This document shows, piece by piece, positions 46,495 to 56,245 of a stretch of DNA of 64,000 nt. Position 1 is the first letter of the stretch. Each line of letters opens with the position of its first letter. A program made the translations under genes and the position numbers. The notes under the pieces were generated by a model. That model worked only from the letters and a program-made list of their open reading frames with translations. It was not told the origin of the DNA and ran no database searches. The stretch spans positions 1 to 64,000 of the forward strand of contig NZ_WTKU01000022.1 in the NCBI RefSeq assembly GCF_011378715.1. The letters run 5' to 3'. The DNA is from Psychromonas sp. SA13A. GTDB lineage: Bacteria > Pseudomonadota > Gammaproteobacteria > Enterobacterales > Psychromonadaceae.

Positions 46495-48360
46495 ATGAAC
46501 AGCCACACACATAATTATATTGAGCAATCACAACAAGCTATATTTCCTTTTAGTGCGGTGCAGGGGCAGCCCTTGTTTAAACTGGCGTTATTATTAGCCA
46601 CGGTTAACCCATTGATTGGTGGTGTGTTAATTTCAGGCCCGCGTGGTTGTGCAAAATCAACGCTAGCTCGTGCCGTGTCAGACCTATTGCCGGTTAAAGA
46701 TGGACAGACTCCAGAATTTGTCACCTTACCCTTAGGGGCGAGTGAAGAGATGTTGATAGGTACATTGGACTTGGACCATGTACTAAAAGACAAACAAGTT
46801 AAATTCTCACCTGGTTTATTAAAAAAAGCACATAACGGCATATTGTATGTGGATGAAGTTAATTTATTGCCGGATCATTTAGTAGATCAATTATTAGATG
46901 TTGCTAGTAGCGGCGTTAATGTTGTCGAGCGTGATGGTATTAGTCACCGCCATGATGCGCGTTTTACTTTAATTGGCACCATGAACCCAGATGAGGGGGA
47001 ATTACGCCCACAATTAAAAGATCGTTTTGGTTTGATGGTTGAATTAGATAACGCCTATAGTATTAATGAGCGTGTTAATATCGTTAAAACACGACAACGC
47101 TTTGAGCTTGATAAAATTGCTTTCTGTGACGATTACCAAACTGAGCAGATTTTTTTACAACAACAAATAAGCGATGCGCAGAAATTACTATCCAGTGTGC
47201 AATGTAGCGATGATTGTTTAATCGAGATAGCTACGCGTTGCCAACAGGCTAATGTTGATGGTTTACGTGCGGATATCATGATGCATCATGCGAGCTTAAC
47301 CCATGCTGCATGGTGTGGCCGAAAAGCGGTTAGTTTTGATGATATCGCACAGGTTGCGCCCCTTGTTTTATCACATCGTATGCAACATGGTGGCTCACCT
47401 CCGCCGTCATCTTCATCTTCAGGAATGCCAGAAAACCCACCAACATCGGATAATAAAAAAACATCTGCGAGCGATAATAGTGGTGGTTTTTCGCGCCCTC
47501 AAGCTCCACAGCAAAAAAATGAGCAAGATGCACTAAATTCTGATTCGAGCAATCATCCTGACCCTGCTAATGGTTCTAATAATGAGGGTGGCAGTCAAGG
47601 TAATTCTGGAGAATGGGGGGCAATGCCCGCTCAATCGGGAGAAGCTCAAAAAACGAATACTATAGCTCATATCGCATTACCAAAATTAGAAAAAAGTACC
47701 TTACAAGCACCGTTTAAACCCAGTTTGTTAACTGAGCAATATAGTAAAAACAAACAGGGAAATACTACAAAAGGTGAGAAAAAATCTCCCATAAATAGCC
47801 ATAAACCCGATTGGTTTAAAACCTTAGCAAATAGTTTAGGGCAATGGCCACCAGCGCAATTTTCCTTTAAAAAAGTAGCCACTGGCGAACAAAACTTACA
47901 TTTGATTCTATTGGATACTTCAGCATCAACGTTAAGTGAGAGCTTATCGTCGATCGCGAAATCGGTGGTGATGAATATTACTGATAATGCTTATCTACAG
48001 CGTGATAAAATTAGCTTGTTAGGATTTGGTAATAACCAAGTTGAAACGATCATTAAAGCAGGACGAGCACCTAAACAGGTCACTCGCTTATTAGACGATA
48101 TCACTGCACTAGGTGGGACGCCTTTGCGACTAATTCTAGAAAAAGCATCACACAGCATTAAACAACTGACGCAACAATATCCAGGATTATCGCTTTTTTG
48201 TTACTTGATCACCGATGGTCGAAGTCGTGTGGATATCGATGATTTAAAACTAAATGTTCCCACTTTATTAATTGATATTGAAAAAGCGCAGATCAAGCGT
48301 GGCCGTGGCAAAATATTAGCACAGCAGCTTAATGCACAATATTTTGCAGTGACAGCCTAA
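46495..48360 (+). CDS. Fused ChlI/ChlD-type chelatase ATPase (CobN partner)
   Basis: This 621-residue protein joins the AAA+ motor and the integrin-like subunit of Mg/Co chelatases in one chain. Residues 10-290 are AAA+: Walker A SGPRGCAKST, Walker B GILYVDEVNLLPDHLVDQLL, arginine-finger region TMNPDEGELRPQLKDRFG. Residues 295-430 are a Ser/Pro/Asn/Gly-rich linker. The C-terminal VWA domain (from about 450) has the metal-ion site LILLDTSASTLSESLSS and ALGGTPLRLIL. With CobN downstream it probably forms the ATP-dependent large cobaltochelatase; in other bacteria these parts are separate (CobS/CobT or ChlI/ChlD). Confidence 0.85.
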   Translation: MNSHTHNYIEQSQQAIFPFSAVQGQPLFKLALLLATVNPLIGGVLISGPRGCAKSTLARAVSDLLPVKDGQTPEFVTLPLGASEEMLIGTLDLDHVLKDKQVKFSPGLLKKAHNGILYVDEVNLLPDHLVDQLLDVASSGVNVVERDGISHRHDARFTLIGTMNPDEGELRPQLKDRFGLMVELDNAYSINERVNIVKTRQRFELDKIAFCDDYQTEQIFLQQQISDAQKLLSSVQCSDDCLIEIATRCQQANVDGLRADIMMHHASLTHAAWCGRKAVSFDDIAQVAPLVLSHRMQHGGSPPPSSSSSGMPENPPTSDNKKTSASDNSGGFSRPQAPQQKNEQDALNSDSSNHPDPANGSNNEGGSQGNSGEWGAMPAQSGEAQKTNTIAHIALPKLEKSTLQAPFKPSLLTEQYSKNKQGNTTKGEKKSPINSHKPDWFKTLANSLGQWPPAQFSFKKVATGEQNLHLILLDTSASTLSESLSSIAKSVVMNITDNAYLQRDKISLLGFGNNQVETIIKAGRAPKQVTRLLDDITALGGTPLRLILEKASHSIKQLTQQYPGLSLFCYLITDGRSRVDIDDLKLNVPTLLIDIEKAQIKRGRGKILAQQLNAQYFAVTA

Positions 48361-48380
48361 AACAGGAAGAGACAAAGTTG

Positions 48381-49820
48381 ATGATAAAAAAAGCAAGTTG
48401 TCCGGCGCTATTTTTAGCCGCACCAGCATCAGGCCAAGGCAAAACCACCATCACTTCAGCGATGGCACGTTATTTTACAGAGCAAGGCAAAAAGGTGCGG
48501 GTATTCAAAACTGGACCTGATTACCTGGACCCGCAAATTTTAGCGCAAGCTTCACATGCACATGTTGAACAGTTAGACATGTGGATGGCAGGTGAACACT
48601 ATTGTCAGCAAAAACTCTTTGAAGCAGCCTCCGAAGCGGATCTTATTTTAGTTGAAGGTGCCATGGGCCTGTTTGACGGCGAACCATCAAGCGCAGATTT
48701 AGCGGCGCGTTTTAATATACCGGTCGCTATTGTGATGGATGTAAAAGGCATGGCACAAACGGCGGCAGCGGTAGCAATCGGCTTAGCCAACTTTCGCGAT
48801 GATTATACTTGCCATGGTTTGATTGCAAACAACTGCAGCAGTGAGCGCCATGCGCAATTAATAAGGGACGCATTAGGAGAACAATTACCTCTGTTAGCTT
48901 GTCTTAAAAAAGATCCTGAAGTGGCATTACCTGAACGTCATTTAGGTCTAGTGCAAGCAAGCGAAGTATTTGATGAGTTAGAAACTAAGTTTACCTTAGG
49001 ATGCGAATGGTTAGTGGACGGAGTAAAACGTGCAGATGCCAATAGCCCATTATTAGCATTGCCAAAAAGTGTCGATTTTTATTCAGCTGCACAACCAAAA
49101 GTTGAGCCATTATTAGCAGGTAAAAGGATTGCTATTGCACAGGATCTTGCATTCAGTTTTATCTATCAAGCTAATACGCGTTTGTTGCAAGAGATGGGCG
49201 CGACATTACATTACTTCTCTCCGTTAAAAGGGGATAATTTACCTGAGGCGGATGCGTTATGGTTGCCCGGTGGTTATCCTGAATTGTATGCTGCGCAGTT
49301 AGCTGAAAACACCGTATTACAGACTCAAATTGCTGAATTTAATCAAGTAGGGAAACCTATCTTAGCGGAATGTGGCGGTTTCTTATATTGCCTAAATGAG
49401 CTGGTGGATTTGGATCAAAAACATCATAAAATGCTAGGTTTATTAGATGGCTTCGGCAGTATGTCTGGAAAGCGAGGCTGTCAGGGAATGCAAAAAGCAA
49501 TCTTACCTGAAGGTGAAATTCATGGGCATGCTCACCATAGATCGCGTGCGATTATGCAGATGCAACCTATCGGTTATGGGCAACGTCAACGTCATCCTGC
49601 ACCCGGAGAAGCGATTTATCGTAGCGAGAATTTAACCGCAAGTTATCTGCATCTATTTTTCCCCTCTAATCCTGCGCTAGTTGCGGATCTTTTTATGGGT
49701 AAATTACAAGCGGTTGACCAACAAAAGTTAGTCGCGTGGGAAAACTACCATACCCAAGCTGTAACGAGTGCGGTTAGCAAAGAGACTCAACAGCAAGCTG
49801 CAATGCAAGCACAACAATAG
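48381..49820 (+). CDS. cbiA: Cobyrinic acid a,c-diamide synthase
   Basis: The enzyme amidates the a and c side chains of cobyrinate using glutamine and ATP. The N-terminal P-loop (AAPASGQGKTTITSAMARYF) and VEGAMGLFDG belong to the dethiobiotin-synthetase-like domain. The C-terminal class I glutaminase-like domain has ALWLPGGYPELYA and the nucleophile cysteine in ILAECGGFLYC. A TTG (48378) directly precedes the ATG; AGGAAG stands 8 bases before the TTG and 11 before the ATG, so the start is uncertain by one codon. Length 479 aa. Confidence 0.92.
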   Translation: MIKKASCPALFLAAPASGQGKTTITSAMARYFTEQGKKVRVFKTGPDYLDPQILAQASHAHVEQLDMWMAGEHYCQQKLFEAASEADLILVEGAMGLFDGEPSSADLAARFNIPVAIVMDVKGMAQTAAAVAIGLANFRDDYTCHGLIANNCSSERHAQLIRDALGEQLPLLACLKKDPEVALPERHLGLVQASEVFDELETKFTLGCEWLVDGVKRADANSPLLALPKSVDFYSAAQPKVEPLLAGKRIAIAQDLAFSFIYQANTRLLQEMGATLHYFSPLKGDNLPEADALWLPGGYPELYAAQLAENTVLQTQIAEFNQVGKPILAECGGFLYCLNELVDLDQKHHKMLGLLDGFGSMSGKRGCQGMQKAILPEGEIHGHAHHRSRAIMQMQPIGYGQRQRHPAPGEAIYRSENLTASYLHLFFPSNPALVADLFMGKLQAVDQQKLVAWENYHTQAVTSAVSKETQQQAAMQAQQ

Positions 49821-49833
49821 AGTAACCTGAATT

Positions 49834-51000
49834 ATGTGGCCGGAATCGAGTGAAACAGAGCAACCATTACGTAATGGTTTAACCACGGGAAGTTGTGCAA
49901 CAGCTTGCTGTGTGGCTGCTGTGCGCGCGTTATTAGCCCATAAGCAACCAGCGAGCGTTGAGATAACGTTGCCGCGTGGTGAAGTGGTTAATCTGGATAT
50001 CATTAATTATCAAGCTATTGAGCAAGGGATACGTACCAGTACTATTAAAGATGCTGGTGATGACCCTGATGCCACACACGGTGCGACTTTATTTGTTGAA
50101 CTACGTTTAGTGCCTGAGCAAGGTATTAAGTTTAAAGCCGCTGAAGGGGTCGGTACGGTTACTCGTGACGGATTAGTGCTAGCAATTGGTGAACCTGCAA
50201 TCAATCCTGTGCCGCGTAAAATGATGACAAGCCATCTTGAACATTACGCGCAAGCTTATCAATATACTGAAGGCTTTGAAGTTTCAGTGGGTGTTGAAAA
50301 TGGAGAGCAGATCGCAACCAATACCATGAATAGTCGCTTAGGTATTATTGGTGGTTTATCCATTTTAGGTACAACGGGCATTGTGCGTCCCTATTCTTGC
50401 GCTGCTTACATTGCTTCTATTCATCAAGGCATTGATGTCGCTCGCGCTAATCACTTCAGGCACCTTGCCGCTTCAACAGGCATTGCCAGCGAACATGCCA
50501 TTAAAGAATACTATCAAATGGACGAAGTGAGCTTGATTGAGATGGGCGATTTTGTGGGTGCTATGTTGAAATATTTACGTCGTGAAAAAATCGATCCTAA
50601 ATCAGGAAATCGCATTCAAAAACTCAGTATTAGTGCGGGTTTTGGTAAGTTAACTAAGCTGGCGAATGGGCATTTAGATCTTAATAGCCGCCAATCGAGT
50701 ATCGATTTTGAACAGTTAGCGAATATCGCAAAAAATCTAGGCGCTAGTACTGAATTACAACAACAAATATTAATGGCTAATACGACTATTCAAGTCCTTA
50801 ATATGACTAAAGAAGCTGGAATAGATATTGCCACTGTAGTCTGTGTTGACGCTTTAAAGTTTGCTAAAAGTATTGTTCACACATCTATTGAGGTAGAAGT
50901 GTGGGCTGTTAATAGAAAAGGTTTGTTTGTTGCTAATAGCCATCAAGATAAATTTGATTCAAAAGGTCAAGTGATCGCTCAAAGTAAGGTTAATTTGTGA
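49834..51000 (+). CDS. cbiD: Cobalt-precorrin-5B C1-methyltransferase
   Basis: The protein (388 aa) carries the family start LRNGLTTGSCATACCVAAVRALL, DAGDDPDATHGA, GVGTVTRDGL and SRLGIIGGLSILGTTGIVRPYS. CbiD belongs to the anaerobic route, where cobalt is already in the ring. Its TGA overlaps the GTG of the next gene. Confidence 0.94.
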   Translation: MWPESSETEQPLRNGLTTGSCATACCVAAVRALLAHKQPASVEITLPRGEVVNLDIINYQAIEQGIRTSTIKDAGDDPDATHGATLFVELRLVPEQGIKFKAAEGVGTVTRDGLVLAIGEPAINPVPRKMMTSHLEHYAQAYQYTEGFEVSVGVENGEQIATNTMNSRLGIIGGLSILGTTGIVRPYSCAAYIASIHQGIDVARANHFRHLAASTGIASEHAIKEYYQMDEVSLIEMGDFVGAMLKYLRREKIDPKSGNRIQKLSISAGFGKLTKLANGHLDLNSRQSSIDFEQLANIAKNLGASTELQQQILMANTTIQVLNMTKEAGIDIATVVCVDALKFAKSIVHTSIEVEVWAVNRKGLFVANSHQDKFDSKGQVIAQSKVNL

Positions 51001-51827
51001 GAATATTAGTCGTTGGTGGTACTGCTGATGGGCGTAAGTTAGCCACTGAATTACATCGATTAGGGTTTGATGTTATTTATAGTATCGCAGGTATTGTGCG
51101 CAAGGCGACTGTGCCTTGTGAGTCTATTAGTGGTGGATTCTGTCAGTTTGGCGGCCTAGCAAAATATGTAACTGAGCATGTAATTACACATGTTATCGAT
51201 GCGACTCACCCCTTTGCACAAACCATGAGTAATACGATTGCTCAAGTCAGCAATGAACTGTCTATTATCTCGTTTCGTTTCCATCGTCAGCAATGGCAGA
51301 AAACTGACCAAGACAATTGGATTGAAGTTTCTGATTGGCCAACATTGATTGAGAAAGTAGCGCAACATCGTTGTTTATTTGTTACCGCGGGTCAAGTTTC
51401 ACAAGCCGTGATTGATGCTTTATCAGCTCAAGCTGAGCAAGTCTTATTACGTACTGCAATGCCCGCAAAAATTATATTGCCTGTTAATGTGACTTGGTTA
51501 AAAGCAATTGGCCCATTTCATCTTGAAGACGAAATGCAATTACTACAAACCTATAATATTGATGCCGTGATCAGTAAAAACAGTGGTGGAGATGCCACTT
51601 ATGCGAAAATTATAGCTGCTAGAGCAGCAAGTATTCCGGTGTATCAATTTAAGCGTCCAGATCTTCAACCCTTACAATACCAATTTGATAATGCAGCTAA
51701 TTGTATCGCGTTATTAAAAGAGTCATTGCTCTCAACTGGAGCTGACAATACACACCGCAACACATTAAATAAAAAATTAAATAAAACATTCAATAACATA
51801 GCAATTGAGCCTAAAGATGAAATTTGA
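50997..51827 (+). CDS. cbiJ: (Cobalt-)precorrin-6A reductase
   Basis: This NAD(P)H enzyme reduces the macrocycle. The N-terminal RILVVGGTADGRKLATELHRLGFDV, THVIDATHPFAQTMSNTIAQV and DAVISKNSGGDATYAKIIAAR are diagnostic of CbiJ/CobK. Start GTG overlaps the cbiD stop (GTGA). The last 30 residues (Asn/Lys-rich) extend past the usual end. Length 276 aa. Confidence 0.9.
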   Translation: MRILVVGGTADGRKLATELHRLGFDVIYSIAGIVRKATVPCESISGGFCQFGGLAKYVTEHVITHVIDATHPFAQTMSNTIAQVSNELSIISFRFHRQQWQKTDQDNWIEVSDWPTLIEKVAQHRCLFVTAGQVSQAVIDALSAQAEQVLLRTAMPAKIILPVNVTWLKAIGPFHLEDEMQLLQTYNIDAVISKNSGGDATYAKIIAARAASIPVYQFKRPDLQPLQYQFDNAANCIALLKESLLSTGADNTHRNTLNKKLNKTFNNIAIEPKDEI

Positions 51828-52458
51828 CTATATTCACGATCCAACATTAATTGAACAAGAGAGTTTTCGCCAAATAAGAGCGTTAACGGATCTGGAACAC
51901 TTATCAATGCAGGCGCAACAAGTCGTGATGCGAGTGGTGCACAGTGTCGGGATCCCCGCCGTAGCTGCACAGGTTAGATTAAGTGAACATGCCTGTGAGT
52001 CAGGTATGAAGGCATTACAAAAAGGCGCTGCAATCCTATGTGATGTGGAGATGGTAAAGCAGGGCATTACAAAACGCATGATTAAAACCGACCCATTGTG
52101 CTTTTTAAACGCAGATGGCGTGCCACAGCGGGCAAAAGAAACTGGCGAAACCAGAACCATGGCAGCATTGACTGCATGGTTACCCTATTTAGAAGGCAGT
52201 GTTGTGGTGATTGGTAATGCACCGACAGCATTGTTTCGTTTATTAGAAATGATTGACCAAGGCGCACCAAAACCCGCCTTAATTATTGGCATGCCGGTTG
52301 GATTTGTTGGTGCCGCTGAGTCAAAACAAGCATTATGGGATGTTCACCAAGAGTTAGGCATAGAATGTATTACTTTATTAGGACGCGAAGGTGGTAGTGC
52401 GGTGTCCAGTGCAAGTTGCAATGCCTTATTACGTTGTATCAAAGGAGAGTTGTATTAA
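51817..52458 (+). CDS. cbiC: (Cobalt-)precorrin-8 methylmutase
   Basis: The enzyme moves the C11 methyl group to C12. The protein (213 aa) shows RVVHSVGIPAVAAQVRLSEHA, with the catalytic histidine in MRVVHS, then DVEMVKQGIT and IIGMPVGFVGAAESKQAL. I chose ATG 51817, which overlaps cbiJ by 11 bases, over the TTG at 51805. Confidence 0.93.
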   Translation: MKFDYIHDPTLIEQESFRQIRALTDLEHLSMQAQQVVMRVVHSVGIPAVAAQVRLSEHACESGMKALQKGAAILCDVEMVKQGITKRMIKTDPLCFLNADGVPQRAKETGETRTMAALTAWLPYLEGSVVVIGNAPTALFRLLEMIDQGAPKPALIIGMPVGFVGAAESKQALWDVHQELGIECITLLGREGGSAVSSASCNALLRCIKGELY

Positions 52459-53897
52459 TGAAGTTCTTTAAAAAATTAATGAATGTGTTTTCAGTTAAGC
52501 TTGCAGACAGTGCGAAAGCATCTAACAAGCCAACGCGCGAAATAGCTGTAATTGGACTCGGTGTCACTGAAAATGCAATGCTCAGTGAACAAGCTTTATT
52601 AGCGTTACAGTCAGCCGATTTGGTCATTGGATCTGAGCGTCAATTATTGACTTTAGAAAAACAATTAGCCTTTCAGCCTAAGGTCGAGGCTCTGACTGAA
52701 GGTGAGCAACAACAGGTTGAACCAAAAGCTGAGGTGTTACCGCCACGCACTGAAATTATTCCAAAATTAAAACAGCTAAAAGCATTAATAGAAACAGAAC
52801 AAAAAGTCGTAGTGTTAGGCTCGGGCGATCCACTTTATTACGGTATTGGCACTTGGATCAGCAAGAACTTTCACGATGCCGCAGTGCGCTTTTTCCCTGC
52901 AGTTTCTAGTATTACCCAAGCTTGTCATAGCCTGTCGATAGCACAGCAAGATGTTAATGTAGTGAGTTTACATGGTCGTCCTTTAGCAAAACTGAAAGTA
53001 GAATTAAAGGCACAGCAAACATTATTACTATTGACTGATAAAGACAGTATGCCACAGCACATCGCAGCTATTTGTGAACAAACAGGATTTACGCAAGCAG
53101 AGATCATAGTGTGTGAACGTTTAGGATATAGCCAACAAAAAATATCACGTTTTAGCGTCTCTGAATTATTAACCGCTGAATCTGAGGGCAATCTACAAAC
53201 CTTCGATGCTTTACATGTTTCCTTTGTTATTTGTGGTGCAAATAAAGGTTATTTACCGGAATTTCCAGGCATTAAAGATACTGATTTTGAAACCGGTGAA
53301 TTAGGTAGTAAAGGCATGATCAGTAAGCGTGAAGTACGTTTAGCTATATTGTCATTATTACAACCAAGTAAAAATGACATCATTTGGGATATCGGTGCAG
53401 GATGTGGTGGCGTTGCCGTTGAATTAGCCTATTGGCAACCACAGGCAAAAATATATGCCATCGAACATAATCAAGCTCGCTTTGATTGTTTATTACAAAA
53501 CCAACAAAAATTTGGGGTCGTTAATAACTTATCAACACAGTTCGGGCGTGCACCTGAAGTCCTTTCAAAGCCTCCTTTTTCTGAACAGCCTGCTGCAAAA
53601 AAAATATTTATCGGTGGCAGTGATGGTGCATTACCAATGCTACTTGAAACGCTTTGGGATAAATTACCAGAAGGTGGTCAAATAGTTGTCTCGGCAGTGA
53701 TGGAAAGAACTAAATCGCAGTTATTCGATTTTTATAGCATTCGCGACAAAGTTGCCGATAGTGAACTTGAGACACTACAAGTGGCCGTAAATAAAAGTAG
53801 AACCTTAGGCGGTCAACTCGCTTATAAACCTGCTTTAAGTGTTAGTTTATTTAGTTTCACTAAAAATACTCAGCAAAACCAAGAAAAGGAACAATAA
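52458..53897 (+). CDS. cbiET: Fused precorrin-6Y/7 methyltransferase CbiE-CbiT
   Basis: This bifunctional enzyme (479 aa) methylates C5 and C15 and decarboxylates the C12 acetate. The CbiE half (about residues 28-255) has IAVIGLGV and VVLGSGDPLYYGIGTW. The CbiT half (from about 275) has DIIWDIGAGCGGVAVELAYW, the SAM-binding loop, and FIGGSDGALPMLLETLW. ATG 52458 overlaps the cbiC stop (TAATG) with AAAGGAG upstream. A basic, hydrophobic N-terminal extension of about 28 residues (MKFFKKLMNVFSVKL...) precedes the conserved start and is unusual. A charged insert follows near residues 75-100. Confidence 0.92.
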   Translation: MKFFKKLMNVFSVKLADSAKASNKPTREIAVIGLGVTENAMLSEQALLALQSADLVIGSERQLLTLEKQLAFQPKVEALTEGEQQQVEPKAEVLPPRTEIIPKLKQLKALIETEQKVVVLGSGDPLYYGIGTWISKNFHDAAVRFFPAVSSITQACHSLSIAQQDVNVVSLHGRPLAKLKVELKAQQTLLLLTDKDSMPQHIAAICEQTGFTQAEIIVCERLGYSQQKISRFSVSELLTAESEGNLQTFDALHVSFVICGANKGYLPEFPGIKDTDFETGELGSKGMISKREVRLAILSLLQPSKNDIIWDIGAGCGGVAVELAYWQPQAKIYAIEHNQARFDCLLQNQQKFGVVNNLSTQFGRAPEVLSKPPFSEQPAAKKIFIGGSDGALPMLLETLWDKLPEGGQIVVSAVMERTKSQLFDFYSIRDKVADSELETLQVAVNKSRTLGGQLAYKPALSVSLFSFTKNTQQNQEKEQ

Positions 53898-53898
53898 A

Positions 53899-54627
53899 GT
53901 GGTATTAGCGTTACAAAGTGGCACTTTTATTGGCGTTGGTGTAGGCCCTGGGGACCCTGAGTTATTAACATTAAAAGCGTATCGAGCCATTCAAGCTGCC
54001 GATGTTGTGTGTTATTTAGAAAATGAGGCTGGGCAGTCGCAATCACTTGATATCGCAGTTGAAGCTCTCAAAAAACCAATTAAACAACAGCTACATTTAG
54101 GTATTCGTTTTGCAATGTCTCGTCAGCGAGTGGCGGCAAATTTAGCCTATGATAAAGCCATCACACAGATACAAGTACATCTGAAACAAGGTAAAACCGT
54201 GGTGTTTTTATGTGAAGGTGATCCTTTGTTCTTTGGATCTTTCACTTATCTATTAGAACGCTTGGAAAGTCAGTACCCGTCACAAGTCATTCCTGGGGTA
54301 CCTGCCTTTGTTGCTGCGACGGCTGAATTACAAATTCCGTTAACTGTATTAAAACAATCTTTTGCGGTGATCACTGGGCGCCATAGTGATGCAAAAATTA
54401 AAGCTGCATTATTAGATCATGATGCCGTCGTTATCATGAAAGCGGGGATTGAGCGTCCACGTTTAATTGCTTTGTTGAAAGAGACTCAGCGATTTGATGA
54501 TGCTAACTATTTGGAATATATCAGTCGTGACCAACAGAGAATAATTCGAGATTTAAATCAGCTAGACAATGTCGCAGGGCCTTACTTCTCTTTATTTGTG
54601 ATCACCAGAGAGGAACTCACCGCGTGA
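53899..54627 (+). CDS. cbiL: (Cobalt-)precorrin-2 C20-methyltransferase
   Basis: This SAM-dependent tetrapyrrole methylase (242 aa) has GTFIGVGVGPGDPELLTLKAYRAIQ, VVFLCEGDPLFFGSFTYL and VIPGVPAFVAATA. The start is GTG 53899, one base after the CbiET stop, with AGGA 8 bases upstream; the longer frame from 53839 overlaps CbiET and lacks a site. It should not be confused with the transporter protein also called CbiL. Confidence 0.93.
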   Translation: MVLALQSGTFIGVGVGPGDPELLTLKAYRAIQAADVVCYLENEAGQSQSLDIAVEALKKPIKQQLHLGIRFAMSRQRVAANLAYDKAITQIQVHLKQGKTVVFLCEGDPLFFGSFTYLLERLESQYPSQVIPGVPAFVAATAELQIPLTVLKQSFAVITGRHSDAKIKAALLDHDAVVIMKAGIERPRLIALLKETQRFDDANYLEYISRDQQRIIRDLNQLDNVAGPYFSLFVITREELTA

Positions 54628-55400
54628 TTCGAATTATCTGTTTAACAGAAGTCGGGCAGCAGTTAGCAAGGCGTTTACAGTATCTTTTAAATAGCGTTTC
54701 GACACCAATAAACTGTGAAGTTAGCTTTAAACCCATGCCTTTTAAGGATGTTGTACAAGGCTACTTTACACAGGGTGAAACACTTATCTTTATTTGTGCC
54801 ACTGGCATTGTGATGCGAACCCTAGCACCGGTAATAAATGATAAATATAGCGATCCAGCGGTGTTGGTCTTGGATGAACAAGGGCAGTTTGTGATCCCGT
54901 TTTTATCAGGACACGAAGGTGGTGCTAATGAGTTAGCAAGACAAGTCACTGAGTTGCTGCAAAACCAATTAGTATTAACCACCGCTAATAGCTACTTAAA
55001 ACCTAAATATGTCGTTGGTATGGGGTGTGAACGCCATTGTACAGAGCAGGTTTTACTGGGTTTATTAGAGGAATGTCTAGGTAAAGCTGGGCTGACCATT
55101 GATGATATTAGTGCTATTACAAGCATTGATATTAAAAGTGATGAAGTTGGTTTAATTGCGTTAGCGAAGACCTTACAAAAACCATATTTAACCTTTGATG
55201 CTAAGACCTTAAGTTTGATGGAAGATCGTCTTTCCACTAAGTCTGATTATATTTTAAAAACCGTTGGCGTATATGGCGTGGCAGAGTCTGCTGCCTTATA
55301 TCAGGCCCAACAGTTAACCAATAATGGTAGTGAATTACTACTTAACAAACATAAAAACAAACAAGCTACCTGCGCCATTGCCAGAAGTTATAGCCTGTAG
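54624..55400 (+). CDS. cbiG: Cobalt-precorrin-5A hydrolase, short form
   Basis: CbiG opens the ring-A lactone and releases acetaldehyde, a step unique to the anaerobic route. The 258 residues contain the N-terminal domain (FICATGIVMRTLAPVINDKYSDPAVLVLDE, FLSGHEGGANELA) and the C-terminal domain (YVVGMGCERHCTEQVLLGLLEECL, TFDAKTLS, GVYGVAESAAL). The middle domain present in the roughly 350-residue Salmonella protein seems to be missing. The start is a GTG overlapping the cbiL stop. Confidence 0.9.
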   Translation: MIRIICLTEVGQQLARRLQYLLNSVSTPINCEVSFKPMPFKDVVQGYFTQGETLIFICATGIVMRTLAPVINDKYSDPAVLVLDEQGQFVIPFLSGHEGGANELARQVTELLQNQLVLTTANSYLKPKYVVGMGCERHCTEQVLLGLLEECLGKAGLTIDDISAITSIDIKSDEVGLIALAKTLQKPYLTFDAKTLSLMEDRLSTKSDYILKTVGVYGVAESAALYQAQQLTNNGSELLLNKHKNKQATCAIARSYSL

Positions 55401-55423
55401 ATAATTAAAAACTAGGAAATAAA

Positions 55424-56209
55424 ATGAGTTTAAAAAAACAACTTTTTGTTGTAGGTATGGGACCGGGAAATGCAGATTTAGTGGCACCAAAAGCATTAAA
55501 AGCGGTTCAGCAAAGTACTGATTTAGTCGCTTACGGACTGTATTTAGACTTGTTAGGGGCACCTTGTAATAACAAAGTACACCATGATTTACCTTTAGGG
55601 GAAGAGATTGGTCGTGCGCGCCTTGCATTAGATCTAGCGGCAAGTGGTAAAACCACCTCACTTATTTCAAGTGGTGATATCGGCATTTACGCGATGGCAA
55701 CATTAGTGTTTGAATTGTTGGATAGACAACTTCAAGGCCTTGAAGATCATCCTGAATGGTTAGAGGTTGAAATTGATGTTGTACCAGGCATTTCAGCAAT
55801 GCAAGCTGGCGCAAGCCGTATAGGTGCGATGTTAGGGCATGACTTTTGTACTGTCAGCTTATCGGACTTATTGACTCCGTGGGAAACCATTAATAAACGA
55901 ATTCATAGCGCAGGTGAAGGGGATTTTGTTATTTCATTCTATAACCCTGTGTCGAAAAAGCGTGATTGGCAGCTTAACCATGCCCGCGACGTATTATTGA
56001 AATACCGTCCCGCATCAACACCCGTTTTACTAGGTCGTCAGTTGACTCGTGAAGATGAAACTATCCGTATTATTCGTTTAGATGAACTCGATGCTAAAGA
56101 CGTTGATATGTTCACTTTGGTAAGTGTGGGTAATAGTGAGTCACGCCATATCATTAACGGCGATAAACATTGGGTATATACACCTCGCGGCTACAAGAAA
56201 AAATTATAA
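55424..56209 (+). CDS. cbiH: (Cobalt-)precorrin-3 C17-methyltransferase
   Basis: The protein (261 aa) makes the ring-contracted precorrin-4. It has LFVVGMGPGNADLVAPKALKAVQ, SGDIGIYAMATLVFELL, VPGISAMQAGASRIGAMLGHDFCTVSLSDLLTPW and FYNPVSKKRDWQLNHARDVLLKYR, all typical of CbiH/CobJ. A 250-bp gap with a direct repeat separates it from cbiF, the longest break within the ring genes. Confidence 0.94.
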   Translation: MSLKKQLFVVGMGPGNADLVAPKALKAVQQSTDLVAYGLYLDLLGAPCNNKVHHDLPLGEEIGRARLALDLAASGKTTSLISSGDIGIYAMATLVFELLDRQLQGLEDHPEWLEVEIDVVPGISAMQAGASRIGAMLGHDFCTVSLSDLLTPWETINKRIHSAGEGDFVISFYNPVSKKRDWQLNHARDVLLKYRPASTPVLLGRQLTREDETIRIIRLDELDAKDVDMFTLVSVGNSESRHIINGDKHWVYTPRGYKKKL

Positions 56210-56245
56210 CCATAGCGTTGAAATTCAAACAATTTCTGCGTTGGT

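Noticed and set aside
47303-47536. Open frames on both strands within the chelatase ATPase linker
   Set aside because: They are shadow frames over a low-complexity linker; the main frame is continuous.
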